Positions 16,456 to 27,300 of a stretch of DNA of 41,432 nt are shown one piece after another. Each line of letters begins with the position of its first letter. The stretch's first letter is position 1. Both the position numbers and the translations under genes were made by a program. The notes under the pieces are model-generated. The model searched no databases. It was given only the letters and a program-made list of their open reading frames with translations, and was not told the origin of the DNA. This DNA is from Pseudomonadota bacterium. Lineage in GTDB: Bacteria > Pseudomonadota > Gammaproteobacteria > Burkholderiales > Thiobacillaceae. The DNA is taken from the NCBI GenBank assembly GCA_030653935.1, contig JAURYL010000070.1:1-41432 (forward strand), written 5' to 3'.

Positions 16456-17682
16456 ATGCTGAACGCCCTCTGGATCGGCTTCTTTCTCACCGCCTTCGGC
16501 GCCGCCGTGTTGCAGTTCCTCGGCGGCGATCAAGGCGTGTTCGCGGCGGTGATGAAGGCCGCCTTCGATGGCGCCAAGACCGCGTTCGAGGTGGCGCTGG
16601 GGCTGACCGGGGTGATGTGTTTGTGGCTGGGGGTAATGAAGATCGGCGAGCGCGCCGGCTTTCTCGCGCTTCTGGGGCGCTGGCTGGCGCCCTTGTTCGC
16701 GCGCCTGTTTCCCGAGGTGCCGCGCGGGCATCCGGCGTTGGGTTCGGTCACCATGAACATGGCGGCCAATATCCTCGGCCTCGATAACGCCGCCACCCCC
16801 ATCGGCCTCAAGGCCATGCGCGAACTGCACGAATTGAACCCGGACAAGGACACGGCGAGCAACGCGCAGATCCTGTTCCTGGTGCTCAACGCTTCCTCGG
16901 TCACCCTGCTGCCGGTGACCATCTTCACTTACCGCGCGCAGATGGGCGCGGCCGACCCCACCGACGTGTTTATCCCGATCCTGATGGCCACCTATGCTTC
17001 CACCCTGGCCGGCTTCCTGTTCGTGGCGACGGTGCAGCACATTCGTCTGGATGGCGTGGTGCTGGCCTGGCTGGGGGGGCTGAGCGTCGTGGTGGGTGGC
17101 CTGGCCTGGCACTTCGCGCACCTGCCGGCCGCCGCCATGACCGCGCAGTCGTCGCTGCTGAGTAATTTTCTGCTGCTGGCGCTGATCGTGACCTTCCTCA
17201 TCGGCGCCGCCGTGAAAAGGGTGAATGCTTACGAGGCTTTCATCGAGGGCGCGAAAGAAGGCTTCAACACGGCGGTGACCATCATTCCCTATCTGGTCGC
17301 CATGCTGGTGGCCATCGCCATGTTGCGCGCCAGCGGCGCCCTGCCGGCCTTCGTCGAGGCGGTGCGCGCCGGGGTGCTGGCGCTGGGCTATGACGCGGCC
17401 TGGGTGGACGGCCTGCCGACCATCCTGATGAAGCCGCTGTCCGGATCCGGGGCGCGGGCGATGATGGTGGAGACGATGCAGGCATCCGGCGCCGACTCCT
17501 TCGCCGGCCGCCTGGCCAGCATCGTCCAAGGCAGCACGGAGACGACGTTCTACGTGCTGGCGGTGTATTTCGGCGCGGTCGGTATCAAGCGTGTGCGCCA
17601 CGCCGTGGCCGGCGGCCTGGTGGCGGACCTCGGTGGTTTCGTCGCGGCGGTGCTGGCGGCGTATCTGTTTTTTGGTGGGTAA
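16456..17682 (+). CDS. SpmA/SpmB-type nucleoside-recognition (Gate) domain membrane protein
   Basis: The 408-residue inner-membrane protein combines what in Bacillus are two spore-maturation proteins, SpmA (first half) and SpmB (second half), in one chain. The first half has the conserved segment SVTMNMAANILGLDNAATPIG (about residues 95-115) and LNASSVTLLPVTIF. The second half has GAKEGFNTAVTIIPYLVAML and the C-terminal GSTETTFYVLAVYFGAVGI. Both are Gate-domain signatures, and about ten membrane spans are visible. In non-sporulating proteobacteria the substrate is unknown and a transport role is presumed. The ATG at 16456 has no clear ribosome binding site. It ends 54 bases before the DUF748 gene and may be co-transcribed with it. 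Confidence 0.85.
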   Translation: MLNALWIGFFLTAFGAAVLQFLGGDQGVFAAVMKAAFDGAKTAFEVALGLTGVMCLWLGVMKIGERAGFLALLGRWLAPLFARLFPEVPRGHPALGSVTMNMAANILGLDNAATPIGLKAMRELHELNPDKDTASNAQILFLVLNASSVTLLPVTIFTYRAQMGAADPTDVFIPILMATYASTLAGFLFVATVQHIRLDGVVLAWLGGLSVVVGGLAWHFAHLPAAAMTAQSSLLSNFLLLALIVTFLIGAAVKRVNAYEAFIEGAKEGFNTAVTIIPYLVAMLVAIAMLRASGALPAFVEAVRAGVLALGYDAAWVDGLPTILMKPLSGSGARAMMVETMQASGADSFAGRLASIVQGSTETTFYVLAVYFGAVGIKRVRHAVAGGLVADLGGFVAAVLAAYLFFGG

Positions 17683-17736
17683 GCCAAGCGGTCGGGGCGC
17701 GCCGCCTGCGGCGCACCCCGTGAGAGGAGAAGAAAC

Positions 17737-20700
17737 ATGTCGTTTCGTCTGCGTACCCTGTTTCTGAAGACGCCGATCAAGATCGCGCTGGGCCTGGTCG
17801 CGGCCTGGTTCCTGTTCGCCTGGTTCGGTTTCGAGCCGCTGCTGAAGTGGGCGGCGCCGAAGTACATTGCCGACAAGAGCCGTCACGCGCTCAGTCTGGA
17901 AGCGGCGAAATTCGATCCCTTGCGGCTCTCGCTTGAGCTCAAGGGACTGAAATTAAGCGAGCCGGACGGCAAGCCCCTACTGGCATTCGACGAACTGTTC
18001 ATCGATTTCGCCGCCGCCAGCCTGTTCAACCGGGCCTGGACCTTCGACGACATCCGCTTGCTGGCGCCCAACGCGCGGGTCGAGTTGCGCGCGGACGGCA
18101 GCCTCAACTGGAGTGCGCTGATCGAGGCGCTGAAAAGCAAGGAGGAGGATACGGACGAGCCGCTGCCTCGCCTGTTGATCCGTCGAATTGCCCTGGAGCG
18201 GGGCCGGCTCGCATGGGCCGATCAGCGTGTGGGTTACGAAACCACGCTGATTCCGCTCGACCTGACGCTGACCGATCTTTCCACACTGCCTGACGACAAG
18301 GGCGCCTACACCCTGGCCGCCACCACCCGGATGGGCGCGCGCCTCCGCTGGAAGGGGGATATGACACTGCAACCGGTGGCGGCGAGTGGCGAAATCGGCG
18401 TCGACAATCTCGCGCCGGCGAGATTCTGGCCCTATCTCGACGCGAAGCTGAACCTGGCGCCGCCGGCCGGTACGGCCACCCTGACCGCGAATTACCACCT
18501 GGCTTATGCCGACAAGCGTTTGTCACTGCTGTTGGACAAGATCGATCTCAACCTCGATGGCTTGGTCCTGCGCGGCCGCGGCGCCGCGCGGGACACGCTT
18601 GCCCTGGACAAATTGACCTTGAGCGGCGGCCACTTCGATCTGGAAAAACGGCAACTCGATCTCGGCAAGATCGCCTTGAGCGGCGGCAAGGTGGCGCTGC
18701 GGCGAGACAGCGCGGGGCGGCTGGACGTGATGGACTGGTTTCCCGCGCCCGGCGGCGAGCCTGAAACAACGGCAAAGGCCAAGGTGGCGCCCCCCTCGCC
18801 CTGGCGCGTGAACCTCGCCAATCTTTCCCTCAACAGCTTGGCTGTTCAGTTCACCGATGCCGGTTTTGTCACCCCGCTCGATGCCGAGATCGGCAATCTC
18901 CAGCTGGGGTTCGCCGCCCACGCTGAAGTTGGCGGCGCGCAAACCCGGGCGACGCTGGAGGAATTGGCGGTGTCTCTGTCCGGTATCCGCCTGGCTTCGG
19001 GCAGCAAGCCGTTGCTGGTGCTGGGCGGGCTCAATCTGGAAGGCGGGAATCTCGACCTGGCGACGCGCGCGGTGCGTGTCGGCAAGGTGTCCCTGGCGAA
19101 CGGCCGGATCGACGCGGTGCGCGACGCCAAGGGCCGCATCGCCCTGCTGGATGCGTTCAAGCCGGTCGCCGCCAAGCCACTGCCCGCGCGCCGGGGCACG
19201 AATAACGAAGCGCCCGGCTGGCGCTATCAAGTGGATCAGGTCGGCCTGTCCGGCTTCCAATTCGGTCTGCGTGACGAAACCGTTCGGCCCGTCGGCGGCC
19301 TCACCCTGCAAGACATCGAAGCGACGGCGCGCGGTTTCAGTGAAAACCTGAACCAGTCCCTGCCGGTGACACTCGGCTTCCGGGTCAAGGAAGGCGGCCG
19401 CTTCCAGGCCGAAGGCAAGGTCATTCCCGAGCGCCTGCGCGCCGACATCAAACTGAAACTCGACGGCCTCGCCCTGGCGCCTGCACAACCCTGGCTGGCC
19501 CAGGCCGCGAATTTGACACTGCTGTCCGGGCGCGCCTCCAGCCAGGGGCGGGTACGCTTCGACGGCAAGGCGGCCAGCGCCCGGCAACTGGATTTCAAGG
19601 GCGGCTTCGTGGTTGACGATCTGCTGCTTAAAGAAAGCGAAACCGGTGACCGCTTCCTGGCCTGGAAGCGTTTGAGCAGCGACACGGTCAGCGCCACAGC
19701 GGTTGGCCTCGCCATCGAGGAACTCAAGCTCGACGGTCTCGGCGCCAAGCTGATCATCTATCAGGACAAGTCGGTCAATCTGAAGAAGATCTTCCGGACC
19801 ACATCCCCCGGAGAGGGTGCGACGGTGGATGCATCGAAGTCCTCCGCCAAGACCCACCCGACTTCCCTCACCCCCGGCCCCTCTCCCGGCGGGAGCGGGG
19901 AGAAAACCTTCCGTCTCGATATCGACCGGGTTCGCGTCGAGCATGGCGAGGTGGATTTTGCCGATCTCTCGCTGGCCTTGCCCTTCGGTACCCGCATCCG
20001 CGATTTCAAGGGCGCCCTCAACGGCATCTCCAGCCAGCCCGGCGCGGTGGCGGAACTGGAACTGGACGGTCGCGTGGATGAGTACGGCCTGGCGCGCGTG
20101 GTGGGCCAGGTCGACTTGTTCGATCCCACCGGCTTCATGGACATCAAGACCGTGTTCCGCAATGTCGAGATGGTCAATCTCACGCCCTATACCGCCACCT
20201 TCGTCGGCCGCAAGATCGAGTCCGGCAAGCTCTCGCTGGACCTGGAATACAAGATCATCAAGCGCCAGTTGCTGGGCGAGAACAAGATCATCATGGACAA
20301 GCTGACCCTGGGCGAGCGCATCCAGAGCTCGACCGCGAAGGATTTGCCGCTGGACCTGGCCATCGCCATCCTGCAGGACTCGGATGGCCGCATCGATCTC
20401 GGCCTGCCCGTCTCCGGCAGTCTCGACGATCCACAGTTCAGCTATGGCCGCATCATCTGGAAGGCCATCGGCAACATCCTCACCAAGATCGTCACAGCAC
20501 CGTTCCGGGCGCTGGCCGGTTTGTTCGGTGGCGATGGCGAGAAGCTGGAGAAGATCGCCTTCGAAGCCGGTGAACCCGGCCTCACGCCACCGGAGAAGGA
20601 GAAGTTCAAGCAGATCGCAACCATCCTCGGCAAACGGCCGGGGCTCGCGCTCGGCGTGCATGGCGCCTGGTCGGCGACCATCGACCGGCCGGTGCTGAAG

Positions 20701-21213
20701 GAACGGCAACTGCGCCGCGCGGTGCTCGAGCGGATGGGAGTGAAACTGGCGGCGGACGAGGATGCCGGCCCCATCTCCACGACCAACACCAAGGCGCGCA
20801 CCGCCCTGGAGTTGCTCTATGCCAGCCGCTTCGGCGAGCAGGACTGGAAAACGCTGCAAACCAGGTGGCTACAGGCCAACCCCGAGAAAGCACGGGAGGC
20901 GGGGATGGGCAGGATGCTGTCGCGGTTGCAGGGCTTGCCCAAAACCGAGGCGCCCCTGGCCGAGGCTGACGGGAACGCCCTGAAAGGAAGCGACCTGTAC
21001 GCCATGCTTTACGCGCGTTTGCTCGAACAGGAAAGCGTCGGTGATGACGCCTTGCGGCAACTGGCGGAGCGGCGGACGCGGGCCATCATCGAAGGCCTCG
21101 TCCAGGCGGGCGCGCCGCGCGAACGTCTCCAGGCCGCCGCGATCAGCGACTACCAGGGGGAAGGGAAGGAAGTGCCGGTGAAGCTGGAACTGGGCGTGGC
21201 GGGAAAACGCTGA
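17737..21213 (+). CDS. DUF748 domain protein, AsmA-like envelope protein (1158 residues)
   Basis: One N-terminal membrane span (about residues 13-31, KIALGLVAAWFLFAWFGF) is followed by a very long periplasmic part. That part is rich in beta-strand repeats with alternating hydrophobic residues (LSLELKGLKL, LDKIDLNLDGL, VEHGEVDFADLSLALPFGT). This is the pattern of DUF748/AsmA-related proteins, which are thought to form hydrophobic grooves between the two membranes for lipid movement or envelope maintenance. The segment GRIDLGLPVSGSLDDPQFSYG (about 888-908) is highly typical of the family. GAGAGGAGAAG precedes ATG 17737. A palindromic repeat is inserted in frame at about residues 710-723. The exact function is not established. 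Confidence 0.85.
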   Translation: MSFRLRTLFLKTPIKIALGLVAAWFLFAWFGFEPLLKWAAPKYIADKSRHALSLEAAKFDPLRLSLELKGLKLSEPDGKPLLAFDELFIDFAAASLFNRAWTFDDIRLLAPNARVELRADGSLNWSALIEALKSKEEDTDEPLPRLLIRRIALERGRLAWADQRVGYETTLIPLDLTLTDLSTLPDDKGAYTLAATTRMGARLRWKGDMTLQPVAASGEIGVDNLAPARFWPYLDAKLNLAPPAGTATLTANYHLAYADKRLSLLLDKIDLNLDGLVLRGRGAARDTLALDKLTLSGGHFDLEKRQLDLGKIALSGGKVALRRDSAGRLDVMDWFPAPGGEPETTAKAKVAPPSPWRVNLANLSLNSLAVQFTDAGFVTPLDAEIGNLQLGFAAHAEVGGAQTRATLEELAVSLSGIRLASGSKPLLVLGGLNLEGGNLDLATRAVRVGKVSLANGRIDAVRDAKGRIALLDAFKPVAAKPLPARRGTNNEAPGWRYQVDQVGLSGFQFGLRDETVRPVGGLTLQDIEATARGFSENLNQSLPVTLGFRVKEGGRFQAEGKVIPERLRADIKLKLDGLALAPAQPWLAQAANLTLLSGRASSQGRVRFDGKAASARQLDFKGGFVVDDLLLKESETGDRFLAWKRLSSDTVSATAVGLAIEELKLDGLGAKLIIYQDKSVNLKKIFRTTSPGEGATVDASKSSAKTHPTSLTPGPSPGGSGEKTFRLDIDRVRVEHGEVDFADLSLALPFGTRIRDFKGALNGISSQPGAVAELELDGRVDEYGLARVVGQVDLFDPTGFMDIKTVFRNVEMVNLTPYTATFVGRKIESGKLSLDLEYKIIKRQLLGENKIIMDKLTLGERIQSSTAKDLPLDLAIAILQDSDGRIDLGLPVSGSLDDPQFSYGRIIWKAIGNILTKIVTAPFRALAGLFGGDGEKLEKIAFEAGEPGLTPPEKEKFKQIATILGKRPGLALGVHGAWSATIDRPVLKERQLRRAVLERMGVKLAADEDAGPISTTNTKARTALELLYASRFGEQDWKTLQTRWLQANPEKAREAGMGRMLSRLQGLPKTEAPLAEADGNALKGSDLYAMLYARLLEQESVGDDALRQLAERRTRAIIEGLVQAGAPRERLQAAAISDYQGEGKEVPVKLELGVAGKR
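19866..19904. repeat. In-frame palindromic insertion within the DUF748 gene
   Basis: CCTCACCCCCGGCCCCTCTC-CCGGCGGGAGCGGGGAG is a GC-rich imperfect palindrome. It encodes TPGPSPGGSGE in a Ser/Thr/Pro-rich linker, between the FRTTSPGEG segment and the next beta domain. The composition differs sharply from the flanking protein, and the frame is kept. Confidence 0.6.
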
Positions 21214-21231
21214 TATGCGGTTGGTGAGAGG

Positions 21232-21260
21232 GTAGGGGCGGGTTTCAAACCCGCCCCTAC
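21232..21260. terminator. Perfect palindrome between convergent genes, probable bidirectional terminator
   Basis: GTAGGGGCGGGTTT-C-AAACCCGCCCCTAC is an exact 14-bp stem with a one-base axis. It sits between the converging DUF748 gene and the small gene at 21307-21801. The sequence is of the dispersed GTAGGGGCGGG repeat type. No long T-run is present, so a terminator role is inferred from position. Confidence 0.6.
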
Positions 21261-21306
21261 GGCATTCCATACAGAGCCGCACAACCCCGGCACTGGGAAC
21301 GGCCCA

Positions 21307-21801
21307 CTACATCCTGGGCGTGCTGTAGCAGAGGTTGTTGCTGTCGAAGGACAAGCTCATCTGCTCGGCACTGGGCAGGACGATGTATTTCACGCCGATG
21401 GTGTCGACGCCGTTTTTCCAGAACATCGCAAATACCGCTTTTTCGCCGTTGCTGACGATGTGGGTGTTGGAATAGACGCGTGACGGCTGGCCGTACTTGT
21501 TGTTGTAGTTGTTGGTGGTGATGATCAGCCCTTTGAGCGAGGGCCGCACATCCTGTTCGAAACCGGTCAACTTGCCTTTGCAGAATCGGAACTGATAGCG
21601 CCGGGCGACGCTGGGATCGTTGTCATAAGCCAGGATCACATCGTCGGAGATATCCACCACCATGTCGAAGTTCCAGTTGGCGATGAGCAGGGTTTTGACC
21701 TCGCTTTGCGCCATGCCGCTTTTGAACTCGGCGACATCGAAGGCGTGGGCGGCGGGGCCGATCAGGCAGGCGGCAAACAGAAGTGGGCGGGCAAGCTTCA
21801 T
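21307..21801 (-). CDS. Small exported protein of unknown function
   Basis: I do not recognise the family. From ATG 21801 the 164-residue product opens with a clear signal peptide (MKLARPLLFAACLIGPAAHA, cut after about residue 20). The mature part begins FDVAEFKSGMAQSEVKTLL, which resembles the start of small periplasmic proteins with an N-terminal SmpA/OmlA-like turn (few residues, Q/E before VK). It contains two Cys (FRFCKGKL and NNLCYST) that could pair. A TTG seven codons upstream is possible but would spoil the signal peptide. It ends facing the DUF748 gene and lies 68 bases downstream of the chemoreceptor on the same strand. Confidence 0.65.
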   Translation of the reverse strand: MKLARPLLFAACLIGPAAHAFDVAEFKSGMAQSEVKTLLIANWNFDMVVDISDDVILAYDNDPSVARRYQFRFCKGKLTGFEQDVRPSLKGLIITTNNYNNKYGQPSRVYSNTHIVSNGEKAVFAMFWKNGVDTIGVKYIVLPSAEQMSLSFDSNNLCYSTPRM

Positions 21802-21869
21802 GGTGGCGTTCGGTTCGGTCAATGGCTGCCATGATAGCCGGCCCGCGTGCCGGCATGGCGACGCATCCC

Positions 21870-23498
21870 TCAGCTGCGAAAACGGCCCACCGTTCCAGTG
21901 AGCTGATCGGCGAGTTGGCGCATTTCCTGCACCGTCTGGTCGGATTGGCTGATGGCGTGTTCGGTGCCCGAGGCAAGGTTGGCCAGGCGCTCGATGTTGT
22001 TGGAAATCAGGTGGCTGGCACGTGACTGTTCCTGCATCGAGTGGCTGATTTCCGCGATGCCCCGACGTGCTTCGAGTACGGCGCTGTGGGCCTGGGCCAC
22101 GATGCGGGAAACCTCGCTGCCGCGGCTGGAGCCTTCTTCCAGTGCCGCCGCGCCCTGTTTGATCGCGGCTTCGACCTGGCCCGATTGGGCGTTGAGGTCG
22201 GCGGTGACGCGGGTGATTTCATTGGCGTGCTGCGCGGTCTTCTCCGCGAGTTTTCGCACTTCATCGGCGACCACGGCAAAGCCGCGGCCCTGTTCGCCGG
22301 CGCGGGCGGCCTCGATGGCGGCGTTCAGCGCCAGCAGGTTGATCTGCTCGGCGATGTCTTTTACATGCTGGGTGGCGCCGATGATGGCCTGGGTGCTGCC
22401 GAGGAATTTCTCGACCGAATCGGACATGCCCTTGACCGCGCTCTGCACGCTGCCCATGGCCTGGTCGAGATCCTTCATGCGCGCCAGTCCCTGATCGGAG
22501 TATTCGGCGCTGCGCGTGGAAACCGACTCGACCTGACTGGCGTTGTCGGCCACCGAGGCGATGCTGGCCGACATTTCTTCCACCGCGGCGGCGGTTGAAG
22601 TGACGGCGCCGGTCTGGTCGGCGGTTGCGACACGTAAGCCGGAGGAGGCTTGCGCCAGGTTGGCGGAGAGCGCGTGCAGTTGCCCGGCGTTACCCTTGAC
22701 GCCGTTGACCAGGGTTTGCAGGCCGGAGATGAAGTTGTTGAAGCCGACAGAAATGCGGCACAGCTCGTTGTCGCCCTGGATTTGCAGGCGCACGGTGAGA
22801 TCGCCCTCGCCGGCGGCGAGTGACTCGATCGATTGTCCGAGCAGGTTGAGTTGGGAAAGGATGTTTCTGACGATGGTCAGGGCGATGCCGAGGCCGACCA
22901 GGACCGCGATGATGGTCAGGATCAGGGCGATGGTCTGGGCGTTCTCGGTGTTCTGCTGGACCGCCACCTCGCGCGCGTCGATCACGGCCTTTTGCTCCTT
23001 GATCAAATCCAGCAGGGCTTGCCGGATTTCCCGCCAGACCGGGGTTTCACCCTTGTTCAGGCGCTCCTTGGCGGCTTCGATGTCGGCCTGTTTCACCAGG
23101 TCGCGGACTTCGACCTGGAGCGCTTGCTGGCGTCCGCGCGCTTCCGCGACCTTGCCCAGCGCTTCCGCCTGTTGCTTGCCTTCACCCACCAGCGCCCGGG
23201 TCTCTTCCAGCAACTTGTCCATCGTGGTGCTGGCTTTGTCGAAGTTTTCGTAGGCCTTGGGGTTGGCCGGGTCAAGGATGATGTTGCGCAGCGCCTGGCC
23301 CATTTGCAGGCCGTTGGCGTAAAGCTCGGTGTAGTTGAGCAGAACCCGCTGCTCCTGGTTGATGAAGCTGGTGAATTCGGATTTCGCCTGGTTCAGCGCC
23401 TGCCAGGAGACCAAAGTGGAGACCAGGAACAGGGTGACGACGGATGCCAGCAAGATGATCAGTTGGGTGCGAATCTTGTATTTGCGCAGGTTCAGCAT
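21870..23498 (-). CDS. Methyl-accepting chemotaxis protein
   Basis: This is a 542-residue transmembrane chemoreceptor. From ATG 23498 (AAAGG upstream on the minus strand) it has a first span ([20 protein letters not shown], about residues 11-30). A roughly 160-residue helical periplasmic sensor of four-helix-bundle type ([16 protein letters not shown] onward) follows, then a second span ([21 protein letters not shown], about 188-208) and a HAMP linker ([17 protein letters not shown]). The cytoplasmic helical hairpin carries the invariant tip [20 protein letters not shown] (near 388), which contacts CheA and CheW. No C-terminal CheR-tethering pentapeptide is seen. The ligand cannot be told from sequence, and no che genes are nearby. 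Confidence 0.95.
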   Translation of the reverse strand: MLNLRKYKIRTQLIILLASVVTLFLVSTLVSWQALNQAKSEFTSFINQEQRVLLNYTELYANGLQMGQALRNIILDPANPKAYENFDKASTTMDKLLEETRALVGEGKQQAEALGKVAEARGRQQALQVEVRDLVKQADIEAAKERLNKGETPVWREIRQALLDLIKEQKAVIDAREVAVQQNTENAQTIALILTIIAVLVGLGIALTIVRNILSQLNLLGQSIESLAAGEGDLTVRLQIQGDNELCRISVGFNNFISGLQTLVNGVKGNAGQLHALSANLAQASSGLRVATADQTGAVTSTAAAVEEMSASIASVADNASQVESVSTRSAEYSDQGLARMKDLDQAMGSVQSAVKGMSDSVEKFLGSTQAIIGATQHVKDIAEQINLLALNAAIEAARAGEQGRGFAVVADEVRKLAEKTAQHANEITRVTADLNAQSGQVEAAIKQGAAALEEGSSRGSEVSRIVAQAHSAVLEARRGIAEISHSMQEQSRASHLISNNIERLANLASGTEHAISQSDQTVQEMRQLADQLTGTVGRFRS

Positions 23499-23601
23499 GA
23501 CGGGCCTTTCTTGGAACGGACGTGGTGCCGACGGCGCCACTTCACGCTGCTTTACGGCACTTCGGCCGCAAACTTAAGGGCACTTTGATAAACCCCTGAT
23601 T

Positions 23602-23700
23602 CGTCATTCCCGCGCATGCGGGAATCCAGGTTGTGTATCTGATTGATTTTCAAGGAAGTCAGCCCTGTGAACTGGATTTTCGCCTGCGCGGGAATGACGG
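23602..23700. repeat. 99-bp composite repeat with paired dRS3-like palindromes (copy A)
   Basis: It opens with CGTCATTCCCGCGCATGC-GGGAATCCAG and closes with CTGGATTTTCGCCTGCGCG-GGAATGACGG, so its ends are inverted copies. ATTCCC-N8-GGGAAT is the form of the neisserial dRS3 element. The left palindrome is exact and the right one has two changes in the left arm. The 99-base length and much of the interior (CTGATTGATTT) match copy B at 33197-33295. Confidence 0.85.
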
Positions 23701-23734
23701 TCATGGTGGGTGCCGGAGGTTTTTCACAGCACGC

Positions 23735-24373
23735 TTATTGCTCGTCCTTGTCGCCCGGCAGGCTGAACACCGGCAGGGTCCAGTTCCAGAAGATGGCGCC
23801 CAGGCGCAGGGCGGCGATGCAGGCCATGCCGAGCAGGGCGGCCAGGGTGCGGTCGATGACGAGTTGCAGGAGCAGGTAGATGGCGATGCCGACGATGGCC
23901 GCCGTGGCGTATATGCGGCCGCGGCGCAGGATCAGCGGCACCTCGGCGCACATCATGTCGCGCAAGACGCCGCCGGCGGCGCCGGTGAGTGTGCCCATGA
24001 TGATCGCGACGATGCCGCCGTGGCCGGCGTGTTCGGCGATCTGGGCGCCGCTGATGCTGAACAGCGCCAGCCCCAGCGCGTCGGCGATCAGGATCAGGCG
24101 CGCCGGTGGATGCCGCCAGCGCGCGTAGACCACGGTGAGCAGGGCGGCGATCAGGCTGACATAAATGTAGGTGGTGTCTTTGATCCAGAACACCGGGTGG
24201 CGGTCGAGCAGGATGTCGCGCAGGGTGCCGCCGCCGGTGGCGGTGACCAGGGCGGTGACCAGGGCGATGACCACCACGCCGAGCAGATCGAAATGGCGCC
24301 GCCCAGCCGCCAGCGCGCCGCTGATGGCGAAGACGGCGACGCCGAGCAGGGCGATGGTGTGCAGCAGGGTCAT
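23735..24373 (-). CDS. TRIC-family trimeric intracellular cation channel homologue (YicG/UPF0126)
   Basis: The 212-residue inner-membrane protein has seven hydrophobic segments in two related halves. Each half carries the family glycine motif: [12 protein letters not shown] and [12 protein letters not shown], followed by the VFWI and VPLIL segments. Bacterial and archaeal TRIC homologues conduct monovalent cations. The exact physiological role in proteobacteria is unclear. Its ATG overlaps the stop of the 5-oxoprolinase gene by four bases (24370-24373, ATGA), so it is translated from the same transcript. Upstream in-frame codons are shadow sequence of that gene and were not used. Confidence 0.9.
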   Translation of the reverse strand: MTLLHTIALLGVAVFAISGALAAGRRHFDLLGVVVIALVTALVTATGGGTLRDILLDRHPVFWIKDTTYIYVSLIAALLTVVYARWRHPPARLILIADALGLALFSISGAQIAEHAGHGGIVAIIMGTLTGAAGGVLRDMMCAEVPLILRRGRIYATAAIVGIAIYLLLQLVIDRTLAALLGMACIAALRLGAIFWNWTLPVFSLPGDKDEQ

Positions 24374-27300
24374 GATTTCCCGAAGCCGCCGCCGCCGGGT
24401 GTTTCCAACACAAAGAGATCGCCGGGCTGTAACTCGAAGGTGCTGATGCCGGCGAGTTCTTGCCGCGAGCCACCGGTGTTGCCATCCACGCGTTCGATCC
24501 ATTGCCGTCCGTTCGCGCCCGCTTCGCCCCCTTCCAGGCCGAAACCGCCAACTTCGCGGCGCAGGGCCAGCAGGTTGGCGCGCATCGGGGCGAGGAAACG
24601 AATCCGCCGCTCGACCCCCGCGCCGCCGGGATAGCGGCCGGCGCCGCCGGAACCCCGGCGGATGGCGAAGTGCTCCACCCGCACCGGGTAATTCAGCTCC
24701 ATGACTTCCGGATCGGTCAGGCGCGAGTTGGTCATGTGGCTGTGCACCGCATCGGCCCCGGCAAAGCGCGGCCCGGCGCCGCAGCCGCCGCACACGGTCT
24801 CGTAATACTGGTGGCTGGCGTCGCCGAAGGAGAAGTTGTTCATGGTGCCTTGCGATGCGGCCAGGGCGCCCAGCGCGCCGTACAGCGCATCGACGATGTT
24901 CTGCGAGGTTTCCACATTGCCCGCCACCACGGCGGCGGGCCAGACCGGGTTGAGCAGGCAGGCTGGCGGCAGGCGTATTTCCAGCGGCCGTAGCACACCG
25001 GCGTTGAGGGGAATGTCGGAGTCGATCAGGGTGCGGAACACATACAGCACGGCGGAATGGGCAATGCTGGCCGGGGCGTTGAGGTTGCCTGGCTGTTGCG
25101 GGCTGGTGCCGGCGAAGTCGATGACGGCGCGTTGGGCTGCATGGTCGATGCGGATGCTCACGTCGATATGGCTGCCGTCGTCCAGCGGCAGGCTGAACGC
25201 GCCGTCTTTCAGTTTCCCCAACAAGCGTTGCACCGCCGCTTCCGCGTTGTCCTGCACGAAGCCCATGTAGGCCAGCACCGCCTCGGCGCCGACTTCGCCT
25301 TCCAGTTGCCGCAGCAGGCGCGCGCCGAGATGACAGGCGGCGACCTGGGCTTGCAGGTCGGCGAGGTTCTGTTCGGGGTTGCGGGCGCCCAAACTCCCCC
25401 CTTTCTTAAAGGGGGGCTGCGGGGGGATTTCAGCAGGTGGTGGCATTCCGTGCTTCGCCAAATCCCCCCCGGCCCCCCTTTGAGAAAGGGGGGAGGCGCG
25501 CTCGCCGGCGGGGTTATAAGACGCCGGCGAGGACGCCGGCGCACCAGGTCGCGGCGGGTTGGCGACATCACCTTCCAGCCAATCCCGCACCGCCTCTTCC
25601 AGCATCCGCCCTTCACGCACGATGAGCATGCCACCGGAAAGGCAGCCTTCCTGATTGATGTGGGTGCTGTCGGCGGGCATCGAGCCGGGGGCGATGCCGC
25701 CGACATCGGCGTGATGGGCGCGCGCGGCGGTGAAGTAGCGCGGGGTCGTGCCCGCCGCGTCGAACACCGGCATGACCACGGTGATGTCCGGCAAATGGGT
25801 GCCGCCGGCATAGGGCGAATTGATCAGGTAGGCGTCGCCTGGGCGCATCACTTGTAGCGCAGGCATCCCTGCCTGCGAGCGTGCTGATCGGGGGGCGTCA
25901 AGTGCAGGCTGGAAGCCTGCGCTACAGCCGCTTTGAAGTGTCGGTTGCTCGCCGGTGAGTGGTCCAAAGCGTGCCAGGATCGCCCGCACCGAGTCGCCCA
26001 TGCTGCCCAGGTGCACGGGAATGTGCGGAGCGTTGGCGATGAGGTCGCCTTGGGCGTCAAACAAGGCGCAGGAGAAATCCAGGCGCTCGCGGATGTTCAC
26101 CGAACGGGCGGTCATTTGCAGGGTACGGCCCATGTCCTCGGCGATGCTCATGAAGCGGCGGTTGAACAGGGTGAGCCAGGTGGGGTCGGGGCGGCGGCAA
26201 TCGGGGCGGCGGCCTTGTGGTTCAAGCGCGGTGAGCAGGAGATCGCCGCGCGTGGTCATTTCCACCTGCCATCCCGGTTCCACCACGGTGCTGCCGCCGG
26301 CTTCGACGATCAGCGCGGGGCTTGCGACGGTCTGCCCGGCGCACAAGGTTTCGCGCCGGTAGATCGGGGTGGGGCGCCACTCGCCGCGCAGGAAAATCGG
26401 GCGAACCGCCAGCGCCTGGCCCGCTTGCAACGCGGCGGGCGGGAAGGGCTGTGGCGCATCGCCGCCGGAGACGGTTTCCGTTTCCAGCGCGGCGCAGATC
26501 AGAGCGCGCTTCGGGTCGGCGAAACCAAAGCGGGCCTGGTGTTCGGCGTGGAAGGCATCGGTCATGTCCTCCAGGCTGGCGAGGGGGATGGCGAGGGTGG
26601 TGTCGGAGCCGGTGTAGCGGAGGAGGAGGCGGTGCGTCTCTTGGACGGGAGTGGAAATCCCCCCCAGCCCCCCTTTTTCAAAGGGGGGGGCTTCCGTGCC
26701 AGGACGGCCAGCTTGGCGCAAAGGCCGCTCTTTCCACTCCCCCCTTTCCCAAAGGGGGGCTGGGGGGGATTTCAGCAACGTCTCATTCAGCGCCCTCTCC
26801 ACCGCCACCAGTTTCACTTCCCGCCGTTCCGCCAGGCCGATGCCATAAGCCGACAGCACCGAGGCGAATGGCGAGATCAGCACCCGGCCAATGCCGAGCC
26901 GTTGTGCCACCGCGCAGGCGTGTTGGCCGCCGGCGCCGCCGAAGCTCATCAGGGTGTAGTCGGTGGGATCGACGCCGCGCGCGAGGGTGATGTGGCGGAT
27001 GGCGTCGGCCATGTTTTCCACGGCGATGTCGAGAAAGCCCTCGGCCAGGTGCTCCGGACTGTAGGCAAGGCCGATGCCGGTATTGACCCGCGCGGCCAAT
27101 GCAGCGAACCGGGTATTCACCGTCTCCTTGTCCAGTGCCTGCTTGCCGTCCGCGCCGAACACGGCGGGGAAGCAATCGGCCTGGATGCGACCCAACAGCA
27201 GGTTGGCGTCGGTCACCGCCAGCGGGCCACCGCGCCGGTAGCTGGCCGGCCCCGGTACGCTGCCGGCGGAGGCGGGGCCGGCGAGCAGGCGGCTGCCGTC

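Noticed and set aside
10801-17886. Very long minus-strand open frame (over 2300 codons) opposite the surface-protein gene, and another at 6856-10449
   Set aside because: It lies antisense to repeat DNA with strong codon bias, runs on through the SpmA/B gene, is full of low-complexity Gly/Ala/Val/Asp, and has no start signal. The plus-strand protein has clear domains, so this is a shadow.
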